DNA of 64,000 nucleotides from Osmia lignaria lignaria (taxonomy: Eukaryota > Arthropoda > Insecta > Hymenoptera > Megachilidae): contig NC_135042.1 in the NCBI RefSeq assembly GCF_051020975.1, positions 3,123,888 through 3,187,887 on the forward strand. Reading direction: 5' to 3'. Below are positions 38,136 to 49,809 of this stretch, one piece after another. The stretch's first letter is position 1. Each line of letters begins with the position of its first letter. The notes below the pieces were generated by a model. It was not told where the DNA came from, did not search any database, and saw only the letters and a program-made list of their open reading frames with translations. The position numbers and the translations under genes are program-made.

Positions 38136-39058
38136 TTAGTTAAGTACGTTGAAGGATTTGTTGTCCACGAAACATTTCACCAAATTGGCTGCTTTTTTAC
38201 AGTCAGTTGGTCCAGCTGGAAGAAGTATTAATTATTAGGTAATGTTACTTTTGAACAATGGCCACCTCATTCCAAATGTCACTTGAATAGTTTGAAAAGT
38301 TTAAGTAGCTTGAATAGTTAAAAAGAAGATTCTAAACTCCACAGAATATTACTTACTGGCGCTGTCTTTGCACTTGGTGATGACACTCTCAACCTGATCC
38401 TTGGGAACGTTGGCGGGAGCCCTTTGTCTGGCAACATCAAAGTTCACGGTACCGTCCTCACTCATCTATAATGAAAAGAAAAATATAATTTTCCGTTTCT
38501 CCAGGAACAATTTCATTTAAACGATTCTCTCACTTACGATGCCGATCTTCTTCAACATGCAAGAGGAGAAGCAGGCCAATTTATCGTCATTCTCAGCAAA
38601 GTTACCGGATTTCGCATTTTCTACCACCTCTGAAGAGAAAATAGTCTCGATTAATTCTGACAATACTACTTTTTTTTACATAAATTACTAACAGATGTTC
38701 TGACTGTTTTCCTTTTTATTTGCAGTGTGTCGTTAAATTCAACTTACGTGTGTCAACTCCGGTTTCGGTGATACAAGCAGTCTTGTATTGGGTCAGTTTG
38801 GCTTTTTGTTCCTCAGTGAGTGCCTGGAAAGTGTAATAATAAATAAGCGACAAATGAATAGGAACATAGCATAACAAATAAGGAAATACGGAAAGAAGTG
38901 TAGGTATCAAAGTAATATAAAAATATAACAGCAATAAAAATTCTTCTAACATAATTTTTTTACTCTTCGAATAGCAACGGAGGGAAACGAAAAATCGCAA
39001 AATTTTTTACCAAAGCACCGACGAGGCAGAAAGCAAAGATAACTGCGATAGTCTTCAT
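38136..39058 (-). CDS. Odorant-binding protein (classic six-cysteine type)
   Basis: Exons (transcript order) 39058-39011, 38823-38748, 38629-38538, 38465-38357, 38215-38136 join in phase and give 134 aa, the same length as its neighbour. Exon 1 (16 codons, MKTIAVIFAFCLVGAL) is the signal peptide. Cysteines: C1 in KTACIT, C2-x3-C3 in ACFSSC, C4 in TKCKD, C5-x8-C6 in DCKKAANLVKC. The conserved C-terminal block after C6 is short, ending SFNVLN. The two genes share exon phases 0-1-0-1, and exon 3 is 92 nt in both. As a family, OBPs carry odorants or other small ligands; the ligand cannot be read from sequence. Confidence 0.93.
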
Positions 39059-39159
39059 GGTTTATTATTTATTTTTCGAGTTCGTTTTTTACGATATACA
39101 AGCGAAGTCTGATCGGATGTTCAAGAAGAACTGAATAACACATCGGATCTTTCACGAGC

Positions 39160-39167
39160 TTTTATAG
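39160..39167 (-). promoter_or_regulatory. TATA box of the upstream OBP gene
   Basis: TATAAAAG on the minus strand, about 100 bp before the ATG at 39058. Confidence 0.6.
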
Positions 39168-41546
39168 TTGTAGATGCAATCACTGCTCGCAAGATGTTGA
39201 TGGGGCGAGCCAAGGTTCCCTCCCTCCATCGGTCAACAAACGGTTGTCTATTTTTCGGGGAGGAGCGCACCGATATTTTGCCTCTGATGAGATATAATGT
39301 TCCTTGCTTACATAACTGTTCCAGGACGTACGTACTATGTTTATTTTCTTTTCATGGTTCACGTAAAAAAAAGTTCAGTAAAATAAATATTTCTTCTATC
39401 CTTTCTTTTACTTTGTTTTTTTCAATAATTTGTTAAATAATTTACTCTTGATATATAATATTTTAAAAGCACAAAGTTATTGAAAAGAGAATTTTCTGGT
39501 AATTTTATTTTTGTTAGTTACACAAAGAATATCTCGTTACAAGCTGAAAATTTTAACGGTAACAAAAGGATTAAGTAATTTTTAATGCTTTAGTTTAATT
39601 TGTTTTAACACCGTGTATTAACAAAATATTATATAATAAATTGTCTGCTTTTATTTGAACGTTTCAGAGGTCACTGGATATCAAAGATGATTGAGAGCAG
39701 AATCGTACGGGACTTTTCGTTTTTATTCCCGGAACGGTTCGCCCAAATCAATCGATCAAATTTTTTTCTTCTCATCAATCATAAAAAAAGCAAAGCTCTA
39801 AGCGATTGAAGAAACAATATATCATTCGAAAGGTTAGTTTTTTCTCTTGATACTATTATACCAGAAATGATTTGTATTATTCTTTGTCGAATGATCCGAA
39901 CTGGTATTAAATAATTCATGAGTAACTAACGTATCCAGTATTATTTTCTTGCGGCGAGCAAGTTATCGAATTTCAATATTGGATCGAGCCGATCGCGCGT
40001 GATTATTTGTGATCCTTTATTGTTCTCGAAGGTCATGGTGAAGTTTGTAACCGTATAGCTTTAGTCTGAACCTGACTGTGAAGAATCACCGCGACGATCT
40101 TGCGATGATCAGATGCGCGCTTTAATTAGCCTAACGTAAGGTGCACAAGTGTAAAACGCGGTTACGCAAGTAATTATTCGGTATAAACTTGCCTGTTGAT
40201 TAAAGTTTATTATTTTGAGTCGACAATAATTCTAAATATTATATTATAAAATTAATTCTTAGAATTTTTAATCCTTTGATAACCATGCGGGTCAGCAGTG
40301 ATCAGCGTTATGGATTTATCACATTTAATTTCAGAAAGTTACAAAGTAAATGACGAGACATTGGAATGTTAGATTAAAAAATTAATTCTTAATATTTTTA
40401 TCACGGTAACGACTGAAGAATGTCACTAATAGCCCGATGATACAAATATATCTATTTGTACGGTGCGTTAAACTTGAATTAGAAACATTACGCTTATTGT
40501 TTTCTTCTTATTACCTAATACATAAGGAGAAAGTCTTATAATAAAATGTTTCTTCTATAAAAGAGACTTTGGCGTGAAAAATGAGGTGATAAGAAGTTCG
40601 AGAGATTTCTTGGGGGTCAGTTGCTGCTTAAATGATAACATAATAAACACGTATGCAAGTATCTCTGTTGGATTGAAAAAAAAAAGAGTGACAACTATTT
40701 ACCTCGCACGTTTCCATTGCAGACGAGTGATAAATTATAAAATTGAATCTATATATACATCTGAAATGTGGCATTTAAAACGCTAATTAATTTACACTCC
40801 ACCGATATAGCGTTAACAGTTTGTCGTGTTGAAAATTGATTCAAGAAAATCATCATTTGAAAATTCTAAGAAAACATTACGAATTAGCAAGTAATGATTG
40901 CAATTATTTCATTTCAAATACCGTTCGTGTTATTTCCGACGCTCCATTACTCGTTCGAAACTATGAAAACACTGAATAATCAATAATCAAGTGTGATTAT
41001 GTCATGTGGTTAATTAAAATTGCAACTAGCGCTGCATTTTAAACACAATCTATACAAGAATATTTATCTGGAAAAGATTTATATGAAAATCGTTTCTTGA
41101 AACATTTCAATATTTCTTTTCATTGAATGCAATGTTTGTTCGTCATACAAATTTTGAAATTTCTGTAATTTATAGGAAACTGAAGCACTTCTATTTTGTT
41201 TATAAAAAAGATATTGATAATGTGCATCAAATAGTTCATTTATAAATCAGTATATCATGTGTGTTATCGTTAATATAATTTTGATTTTGCAATGTCGTGA
41301 GAAACATTTTTAATTATTTTTTATAGAATTTTCAACAATGAAATTTAAAAAAAAAGGATGTTACCATCGGTGGAAAATAGTGCTGCCACCTGTAGGGACA
41401 CATGAAATTATTTGATGCGTTAACCAGATGTACCAAGTGACATGCATACACCTACACATGGAAGAGGACTTTAGTCGTTGAATTACAGAATATTAAATTA
41501 GTTGTGTGTAGTATGAGAGTACAACTGTCACACTGTCTTAGAAAAC
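39168..41546. other. Intergenic region, nothing identified
   Basis: AT-rich sequence without a recognised gene. A weak resemblance to the GGTCACCGGTGATC MITE family occurs near 40274-40320 (CCATGCGGGTCAGCAGTGATC) but is too diverged to call. The sequence just before 41547 is presumably the ADISSP leader. Confidence 0.4.
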
Positions 41547-43271
41547 ATGGGAGATAAAGGTAAAAGAATATAATTTGACGATAGAATCATTTCCATCTCA
41601 GCCTGTCACTTTTAACGTGATTAAAATTCATCGCTCTGTACTTTTTGAATTAGCAACTTATTATCGATGATTTATGAATGAGCATCGATAAATCCATCTG
41701 TACGATTAAAAGATCATTCTCGATTGTTCTTGTAATCGAAAATCATTCGCTTGAACACTTGATCCGATGCCGGTTCATGGTTAACGTATTAGGTTAGAAT
41801 GCGCTCATAATTGGGTCATTTGAAAGCGCGCCATTTCGAATATGTCAACTATCGAATGACCTCTCATTGTTTATTCACTTCGAAGAATTCGATTTTTTAA
41901 AGTTTTCCCGCGTAAGCTTTGTGTACTATCAAGGTCGATACATGAAAGGTGTATCATAACCTTTTCGAAATTTACGACCTTGTTTAGTTATTAGCCGATA
42001 TCTAATCAATGTTTAGAAACTCGTAATATTGTATAGATTGATACAATTATTCTAATGTTGAACATACATCAGTAAACATTAGAGATTATGTAACGAATAG
42101 AATACTAATTCGATGCAACCTTGTCTTTGAACATGTTTCCGTCCAGGTATAAACAGAAAACTTACGTGGTTACACTTGATCGATTTCTAAAACTCCCTGT
42201 AATCTTATCATGCTTAATCCATTAGTATCTAAAGTTACGTGTACATATTATCTGTCGATGCATTTTTTGGTCACTCATCTAATTAAATATAATACAATGT
42301 TGCATTAACATGTTACAACATCAAAACATTCAGCATTAATGTGTGTTATTGTAAATAAGTATGTTTACATCGCGTTACATTTAGATAAAAAGAGATCTCG
42401 GAAACGTCTGGGTATTTCGCGATATCAGTACTCCTAATCGTGAATTTACATAATATATACGAGATGCCCGATATAAATGTTTGTGTACTTCTTATTCTTT
42501 TCTTTTTTTTATTAATAATAAAAACTATGTTTAGAGCATCACGTACACTTTAGTGGGGGAAGCGGTCTCGGGAAAGACAACAATATTATGATACAACCAC
42601 AACGACATGGACAAATAGATGCTCATCTTGGATTTTTACAACTTAATCACAGGTTCTTTGTTTTTCTTTTTATGTAACAAAATGTGTGTACAACCTCTTT
42701 GGAACACCTTGTAAATTAATTGCTAAGGAATTCAGTTAGTTCCATAAATAAAATGAATACATTATCATACCGATTTTGTTGTTTTTCTTTTCAGATACCA
42801 CGTAGAATTCTCGATTCCTTGGAACCCATGTACACACAAAGGTGGACAGAATAATCCCCCAGCAATAACGACTGGACGTCATAATCCTAATAGTCATATC
42901 ATTGATTTGAAACAGGAAAAAGATGGCCTAAAGTAAAACACATTGTTTTGCAAAAGCAGTTACATTTTTTTTTTTTTTTTTTATAAATCTATTAAAAATA
43001 TTAAACACTATTTTCATAGTTTGTACAGTTGGTAAAATAAGAATCTCAAAAAGCTCTTTTTTTCTGTAACAGGTTAAAAATAGAGCTGCTAGCATATAAG
43101 GAAAAAATTTTAAAGCAGGAAGTGCAGGTAATGTGTTGCAAGGAAGGAACCCCGTTGCAGATTCAGTTGAACGCCCGCGTTTTAGGAAAAGACAAGGGTA
43201 CACCGCTGCTGAGGAATGGAATACACAACGTTGGAGTGGACAAAGCAAACATGGATGAGGTCTCGGAGTAG
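41547..43271 (+). CDS. ADISSP: Adipose-secreted signaling protein homologue (C20orf27 / ADISSP family)
   Basis: Exons 41547-41559, 42535-42652, 42795-42932, 43073-43271 join in phase and give 155 aa, slightly shorter than the human protein. The N-terminus has HHVHFSGGSG, corresponding to the SHVHFDE region of the vertebrate protein, followed by GFLQLNHRYHVEFSIP, and the C-terminal strand block QIQLNARVLGKDKGTPLLRNGIHNVG aligns by eye with the VQARVMDRHHGTPML region. The first coding exon is only 13 nt (MGDK). No signal peptide is visible, as for the vertebrate protein, which is reported as a secreted adipokine; the insect role is unknown. An antisense open frame at 42928-43377 is its shadow. 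Confidence 0.85.
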
Positions 43272-44268
43272 ATCTCGTTGATAACAATATTGTTACTGGA
43301 ATGTTTCTTTTCACAGGTGAGGAGTGGAAAATCAAGAACGATTTCGGATAAAACACAATAGCAGGGAATAAACGCAAATCACGAGAACGTTCCTTATTTC
43401 GAACTTAAATCGTGCGATTAGCCGGATTTTTGCAATGATTCGTGATCGTTGCAGTCAATTAGCAATGATTCGTGATCGTTGTTTTTAGTTATAAGAGATC
43501 GTATGTGCACCTGTTAATAGAAATAATCTTAACTTAAATGCACGATGTAACTTTCGAAATATGCAATGTTCAGTAAAATGCTGCTTTCGGCCTGATTTCA
43601 CAGGCCTACAAGACAACTGCAAGACTCCGTATCTTCTCTCGCGTCGACGATCTTACAACGACGAACTCGACGTGAGAATTTAAGTGTTCTTTTAATCAGC
43701 CTTCTTAAAGGATCACATCGAGATATGTAATTAACAAGTAATCGCTAAATACCGCATTTGCCTACTGTTTCTTCTTAAACGAGAACGTATCACGCAATGC
43801 CTATATCAAAGTCTATTACATCTTTGAGCGTCTATCATTAATCTATCTGTAATAACGAAATTGTATTTTATGATCGTTTTACATCGAGTATAAACTTCTC
43901 ACGAGAAAGATATCATTAATCAAAAGTGAACTTTACGATTGACGACGCTGTTTTCTAATCCTTTGCTGAACTGACACAACCTATTAAAATAAATAACTTC
44001 AACAATGTAAAATGTCCTGCGTTTCTTCCATTATTAACAATAATCTCTCATTAAACCTTATCACGTGTATTTTTGTTCAAAATTAATTGATGATTGAGTT
44101 TGGTCAACTAATTTTGAACAAGCTTAAAATTTCATTACACGTTGTACTAATGATGCAAAGTCACAAACGTTGTACTTACATGTCTCTTAGCTATTAACAT
44201 TATTCAATTTTTGCGTTCACAGTCAATACATTTGAAAACATCACACAAATACATAGAAGAAATGAGCG
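43272..44268. other. Convergent 3' regions of ADISSP and the Vps62-domain gene
   Basis: AT-rich, no gene recognised. GCAATGATTCGTGATCGTTG is partly duplicated at about 43431-43482. Confidence 0.4.
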
Positions 44269-47200
44269 TCAGCAACGAAAACTCGACCGTTTCATGGGTA
44301 TACCTGTCGGTCCGTCAACGAATTCGCAGATGTTGAAACCAAGTCTGGCCAAAGGATGACAATTGCTTTTAGGATTACCCCATTTACCCTTGAAAGTCAT
44401 CCAGCTAGGTAAGATGCTGTTATCCTCTTTCAGCAGCAATTCCATCTTCTTCCATGTTGGCCATGCGGTTCCAAAACCACTCTCATCGTAAAGACGCGGT
44501 AATCTGACGAACTTATGCTTCCCTGGCGCTGTCCAAAGCCCGTGAGATCCTCTCGCACTGAACAGTATCGGATGAGAACCACCAGCAGTGAATACTCTTT
44601 CAGGGAATATAGGCTTCTGGAAGATGCCTTTTCTCGTTTCTTGACTCTCATATACGAAAGTACCGCTTCGTAGGTCGTATCGGTAGAACGCTCCCGCATC
44701 GTGAGCGGACACGTACATCGCTGAAGGGTAACTAGCATCCTAGATTTAAAAAATGATTCCATGTCAAATCAGTACAGAGGCAAAAACATAATAACGATTG
44801 ACTGGGAATTTACCTTAAAGTAAAGGCTCATGTGTTCCCAATCGCCCACGTGGTTCCCGTACTCCTTCAGCATTCCAAAGCACATACCGCCCACAGTTGG
44901 TATCGGCCAACTACCAAAAAATCCGAGATCCAGAACGCAAACTGCCTTTCCCTCGCTAAACGGATAGAACATCCAATAGGTCACGTGAAAGTGTAGCTTC
45001 CGGGACCTGTTCCCTTTTTTCTTATTCATCTCAAAATCCCCAGCTTTCTGCAAACAGTTCCACCTTTCAAATACACCTGTTATCGGATCCAATGTATACA
45101 GGGTGTCCCGTAACTCCTGTAACTCCCTGAAATGGGGGGGGATTGCTGGGATGATTCTAAACATTTTCCTTTAACAAAATGTCGTTTGAAGCTTCGTTTT
45201 TGAATTATTAACAAAAAAACACTGGCCAATCAGAGCGCGCCTTTAGCGCGGGCCGAACCACGAGAGCGTTGGCTTTCAGCCGCGCTCGGTCGTGATCGTG
45301 AACAAACGCATTCATTATTCATGAATAACGAATGGCCCCACCAAAATTGAGAACTCAGGTTTGGTATATGACCTAAATTGACTACAAGAAACCGATTAAA
45401 GTTGGTTTCAGAGCTGGAGGTTAGGTTCCGTGTATGCGCAGTATGCGAATAGCATATGTTCAGTATCGAATAGCGCATGCTCAGTATCGAATAGAGCATG
45501 CTCAGTATCGAATAGCGAATACGTAGTCCCAAAATTGTACAAAAATTTCTTATCGATATCTCGAAAATTGTAAGACATCCAGCTCTGAAACGAATTTTAA
45601 TCGGTTTCTGGTAAACAATTTAGGTTATATACCGAACCTGAGTTCTCAATTTTGGTGGGGACATTCGGAAACTTATCCTAACGAATAATTCCACATTGTT
45701 CTTAATTTAAGACGATATAACATTTATCGCACGCTTCGCTTGATACCGACGCTGTGCCAATGCGTTTGTTCACGACCACGACCAAGCGCGGCTGAAAGCC
45801 AACGCTCTCGTGGTTCGGTCCGCGCTAAAGGCGCGCTATGATTGGCCAGTGTTTTTCGTTAATAACTCAAAAACGAAGCTTCAAACGACATTTAAGTAAC
45901 GGAAAATGTTGTTCAGAATCACCCGAAGCATCCCCCCCTTTTCGGGAGTTACAGGAGTTACCGGACACCCTGTATGAATTATAAAAGGTTGAACTTACCT
46001 CTGCACCAGCTTTAGTAGCACCGTTCCAAATTGTACCTGGTACATCATTGGTAAGGATCATTGACGATCCAAAATCTGGATCAGTCTGAAGCGCATTTCT
46101 TGATACTATCGATGTTTCATCTTTTTTTTTACGCAACTTTCTTTCATCTCTGATGGTTTTTAGATTGATCACATTTATGGTAGTGTCCGAAGCGGCGCAA
46201 TTCTTGATCACAGCATAAACTGGCACCGTGCCCGCTGGCTTTTTGCCGTACAAGAACGAGGATCGGTTCCTCAGCAGTATCTCTGCCAACGTAAATTAAC
46301 GGATGAATTTGGATCGATTGAAGAAACAACTTTGATCATTTTTTCCTACCCGTCTTTTCAAAGGGTATTCCGTTCATCATTTACCTACGTCGATTCTGGT
46401 GCGAAGGTAATCGTCGTCCGACTGCATGTTGTCGAGAAACTCGGGTACCCCAAGGGGTAGAAACAGCTCACCAGGTGCAAGCCATACCAGAGGTGCCCAG
46501 TCTCGTACCAACTCCTTTACTGCAATTAAATAAATTAAAATTACATTTGTATTACACCTACAGTAACTAGAAGGAGGGGTAACATAACGTAACAGTTAAT
46601 CAGAAAAACTCTACGAGGAAGTAATTTGTAGACATCATTTTCTTCGCTAGTAACGACACGAAAAAGTTTCCAACTACGCCTAAAAGTAATTACAGACAGA
46701 CTAATTACCAGGAATACATAAAGGGTAAAAACAAGCTAAAGTGAACTAGAGCGAGATTCGCTCTAGAGCCAACTCTTTTTCGGTCATTTCCGGTCAGACC
46801 GGAAAAAATTTTTCTTTCGGCCATTAACCCCTTAACGCACAGTTTCTTTGAAAAAAACCAATTTTTTTTTCATGTAAATACAATGCCGCTCGAATTATGT
46901 CGAATGTGCACAGTTTGGCCTGTTTAGCGCGCTCGAATTTACTCGAGCATACAAGTTAAGGGGTTAAACACAATGGCGTAAAAATTTTTTCGATAACTCT
47001 TACCGTTTGACCTGTACAAAGTGACAGAAAGTCTAAATGCTAAAGTCCCCTTATCAAGATTTTCAATCTATGTTACGGATTGGCTAATAAACGATCAGGC
47101 GAGAGTCGCAGGTGTTCAATATCCTCCCAATTCGAGTAATAGTAATTTCGCTGTGATAAGAGAAAACACGTTTATGGTGTCATTATAGGTGAATTAAACC

Positions 47201-49698
47201 TGATTCGACGAAGCTAGAAAGTTCAACGCGTACGAAGTCGAAAGGATTGATTCGCATGGAACTATTTAAGTAGCGAGATCTTGCGGAGGAGAAACGCGGA
47301 CAACTATACTGCCCCTTGTGAACCATAGTCAATGATGCAAATAATGTTATCGAGAATAACATAATATGTTTATTAGAAAGCCAGCTAGATCCTCGTTTCT
47401 GCGTGTCTCGCGTGTTATTCAGGTAGAAAAAACGAAAACCCTAGGGGGTTTCTGCTTTCATTGCATCGTCGAGTAGGAAGGATTATCAGGTGTACAAGTG
47501 TGTGCGACATCCCACATACTCCCACACGCGGCTGCAACTCGAACCTGGTTTAAACAGTTACACCATGTGTACCAGGCGACCTATAAGTCAGCAAAGGACT
47601 CAAAACCTCGTTATGTACTCAATGATCCTCGCTACAATCTGTAAATTCGCTTGAAACTCCGTCTCAGAGAGATAAGGATAATATCACATTTACGTACACC
47701 GCAAAAGTATTCGTCCACCGTTCAAAACAAAATACCTCGTTTAAAATTGGACCAAATGACTTCAGGTTTCCCGAGAAGCTACACAAATTAATTTACTAAG
47801 ATATGTGCCTTTGTCGTTTTAAAAAATTACAATTTGTTGCAATCGTGGAAAAAAATAGTGAAGGGTAATTTTTCAACTTTTTTATGCGAGCCTATAACGA
47901 AAATTTAAAATATCTCTTTGGTAGATTCAAAAAAGTTCTGTTTATGGTGAAAATTTCATCGATATCGGTCGATGCACTTAGAAGTTATAAGTAATTAAAA
48001 GTCGCGATTTTTGGAAATTTTCAACATACACATAATATACTTAAATTTACAAATGTCATATTTAAAATTTTCGTTACAGGTTCAGATAAAAAAGTTAAAA
48101 AATTGTCTTTTACTATTTACTCCCCGATTTCGGCAAACTTTAATTTTTTAAAACGACAAAGGCACATATCTTAGTAAATTAATTTGTATAGCTTCTCGAG
48201 AAACCTGAAGTCATTTGGTCCAATTTTAAACGAGGTATTCTGTTTTAAACGGTGGACGGTAGGGTGTGTTATACAATGATGATTAAATACCTTCTAAGAT
48301 CTTGAACATGATAAAGCAATGATAGATAATTACAGAGGAAATTTTTCGACACAAAATTACAAGTTCCTGCATTAAATGTTTTAAACGTTGCAACCAGGAA
48401 AAGCTTTCACCGTTCTCCTCCGCGTGTATAATACATGGTCCAATATTGAAACCATAATTATTATGTACAACCGATACAACGTTACCGTGTTTGGTGTTAC
48501 GGCACGTTTCCCATCATACTTCCGCAATTAAAGAACAGGCGCCCACAAACGGGAACGGGTTTCTGGTTAATGCTTTAACAGAGAAACGTTATTTTGTCGT
48601 CGAGTTAATTATCTCACCGTTTAGCTTTAGTCTGCTACGGAAATAATTAATTGCTAGCAATCATTCAGAGGTGAGAATAAATGTCTACTCTTAAAAGAAA
48701 TTTTTTTTTTATCCAACGTAACTAGATGAAAAGATAAAGACACGCCAACGAGGTTCGTGCGAATTCATTCTGTAAGGAAGAAAGAAAAACGTCTGTAGAT
48801 TAACTTGAAAGAAAATGTAGAAAAGCTAAAGGCAAAGAAGAAGAGCGACCAGGGGTGCTACTTGGTTAAACTAGAATTCGTTTAATTATCCTCTACACAT
48901 GCGTGAAATACGAGCGAAATCGAAGATTAATGAAAACTTGTTTTGGCCTGCTTGACAATCGTGAAACCGGTCCAGAGAAATGGGACAATCGATTTTCAGC
49001 TTCGCAGCGATTCACGGTCGCGCGTGTCGTGTCTTTGCAAAATAGATCGGCTAATTTCAAAAGGAATACAAACGTTGTCTTACATTAAGACATTTGTGTT
49101 AACTATGCCGCAATGATTCATTGATGGCCATCGAATGAAATAATTTCACCGTTAATCCAATAGTTCTCGGCTTCGAGCGGTTACCATGACGATCGTGTCC
49201 CGATTCGAGACGCTATGGTGCTACTTTTACGATCTTGTCGTTGCCTTATAACGAATACCCCTCCGAATACAATTCATGATCGAAACAACCGTGGAATCCT
49301 TTATGCGCGCTAAAATTACAGCGATTCACTTGGAAGTACTGTAACCATGTAATTACGATTATCTGAATTACAGCATCAATGTGTACTCAAGGATATAGCA
49401 GCAGAACATGATTATTAAAGACTTATTTATTAATTTTATTAATTTTAATAAAATAGTACCAAGTTTAATCGTTTTTGCTTCAAGTTGTCGCATATTAATT
49501 GTTAGAAAGGAAGCAAAGAAGAAAATAGAATATTTCAAATGAATTTGAAATATTTATTGTTAGTAGTAAAAAAAAAATACCTATGCGGGAACCGTTATTA
49601 AGTTATCTGTGTTTCAGTCTCTTACCTCGTTCTTCCTCGATAGTTTCTGAAGTTGCGGTCATACAAATAATACACAAAATCATCAGCAAACACTGCAT
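44269..49698 (-). CDS. Predicted secreted protein with a Vps62 (DUF946-like) domain
   Basis: Exons (transcript order) 49698-49626, 46519-46385, 46282-45999, 45047-44814, 44739-44269 join in phase and give 398 aa. Exon 1 encodes a hydrophobic leader (MQCLLMILCIICMTATS) ending in EEER, then KELVRDWAPLVWLAPGE. The rest carries marks of the fungal/plant Vps62 family: WAPLVWLAPGELFLP, PVYAVIKNC, YWMFYPFSEGK, GNHVGDWEHMSLYF, SAHDAGAFYRY, GSHGLWTAPGKH and PKSNCHPLARLGFNICEF. Domain assignment is from recalled motif patterns, not a search. Function in animals is unknown to me; the leader implies secretion. The splice into exon 4 (TTTGCAG at 45048) is the least certain junction, with a transposon ending about 50 bp upstream of it. 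Confidence 0.78.
45099..45972. mobile_element. 874-bp inverted-repeat element with about 220-bp arms and TA duplication
   Basis: The ends CAGGGTGTCCCGTAACTCCT and the reverse complement of the right end (CAGGGTGTCCGGTAACTCCT) continue as inverted copies for about 220 bp (shared GGCCAATCA, ACCACGAGAGCGTTGGCTTT, TGTTCACGA). TA flanks both ends (45097-45098, 45973-45974). No transposase is visible. It lies in intron 3 of the Vps62-domain gene and encloses the palindromic repeat pair at 45336-45681. Confidence 0.8.
45336..45681. repeat. Palindromic pair of CTAAC-family repeats nested in a TIR element
   Basis: A minus-orientation copy (about 45336-45420) and a plus-orientation copy (about 45575-45681) face each other, separated by tandem GCGCATGCTCAGTATCGAAT-like units (about 45430-45520). 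They sit at the centre of the 45099-45972 element. Each copy contains AAACCGATTAAA or its complement and GAGAACTCAGG. Confidence 0.75.
46745..47095. repeat. Second copy of the SRP72-intron repeat, interrupted by a MITE
   Basis: It starts with the same palindrome AGAGCGAGATTCGCTCT and ends in ...GATTGGCTAATAAACG, matching 33800-34062. The copy is broken after CGGCCATTAA by the element at 46824-46967, then resumes with ACACAATGGCGTAA. Located in intron 1 of the Vps62-domain gene. Confidence 0.75.
46824..46967. mobile_element. 144-bp TTAA-bounded MITE inside another repeat
   Basis: The ends TTAACCCCTTAACGCAC and TTAAGGGGTTAA face each other, with TTAA at 46824-46827 and 46964-46967. Comparison with the uninterrupted repeat at 33800-34062 supports insertion at a site between CGGCCATTA and AACACAATGG. 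The interior contains CTCGAATTTACTCGAGC. Confidence 0.75.
47706..48262. mobile_element. 557-bp fold-back element with arms over 200 bp, Tc1/mariner-like end
   Basis: The left arm (47706 to about 47925) and right arm (about 48040-48262) are inverted copies. Shared blocks include AATACCTCGTTTAAAATTGG, ACCAAATGACTTCAGGTTTC and AAGATATGTGCCTTTGTCG. The outer AAAAGTATTCGTCCACCG resembles Tc1-type ends, an inference from memory. Central loop about 110 bp. No open frame. In intron 1 of the Vps62-domain gene. Confidence 0.8.
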
Positions 49699-49801
49699 CG
49701 TATTCGGGTTGTTCGCACATTTTGACAATCGAGTGGCAGAAAGTCTGTGAAACTCAAAAATTTTTAAATGTCTGTCATTGTTGACACGTTTTATCCCACC
49801 A

Positions 49802-49809
49802 CTTTTATA
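49802..49809 (-). promoter_or_regulatory. TATA box of the Vps62-domain gene
   Basis: TATAAAAG on the minus strand, about 105 bp before the ATG at 49698. It is the same octamer as at both OBP genes and supports exon 1 as the true first exon. Confidence 0.6.

Noticed and set aside
42928..43377. 149-codon minus-strand frame
   Set aside because: Antisense shadow of the last ADISSP exon, whose plus-strand reading matches the protein family.
46144..46329. 61-codon minus-strand frame overlapping Vps62 exon 3
   Set aside because: Other frame of a real exon; the frame 46282-45999 carries the family motif PVYAVIKNC.
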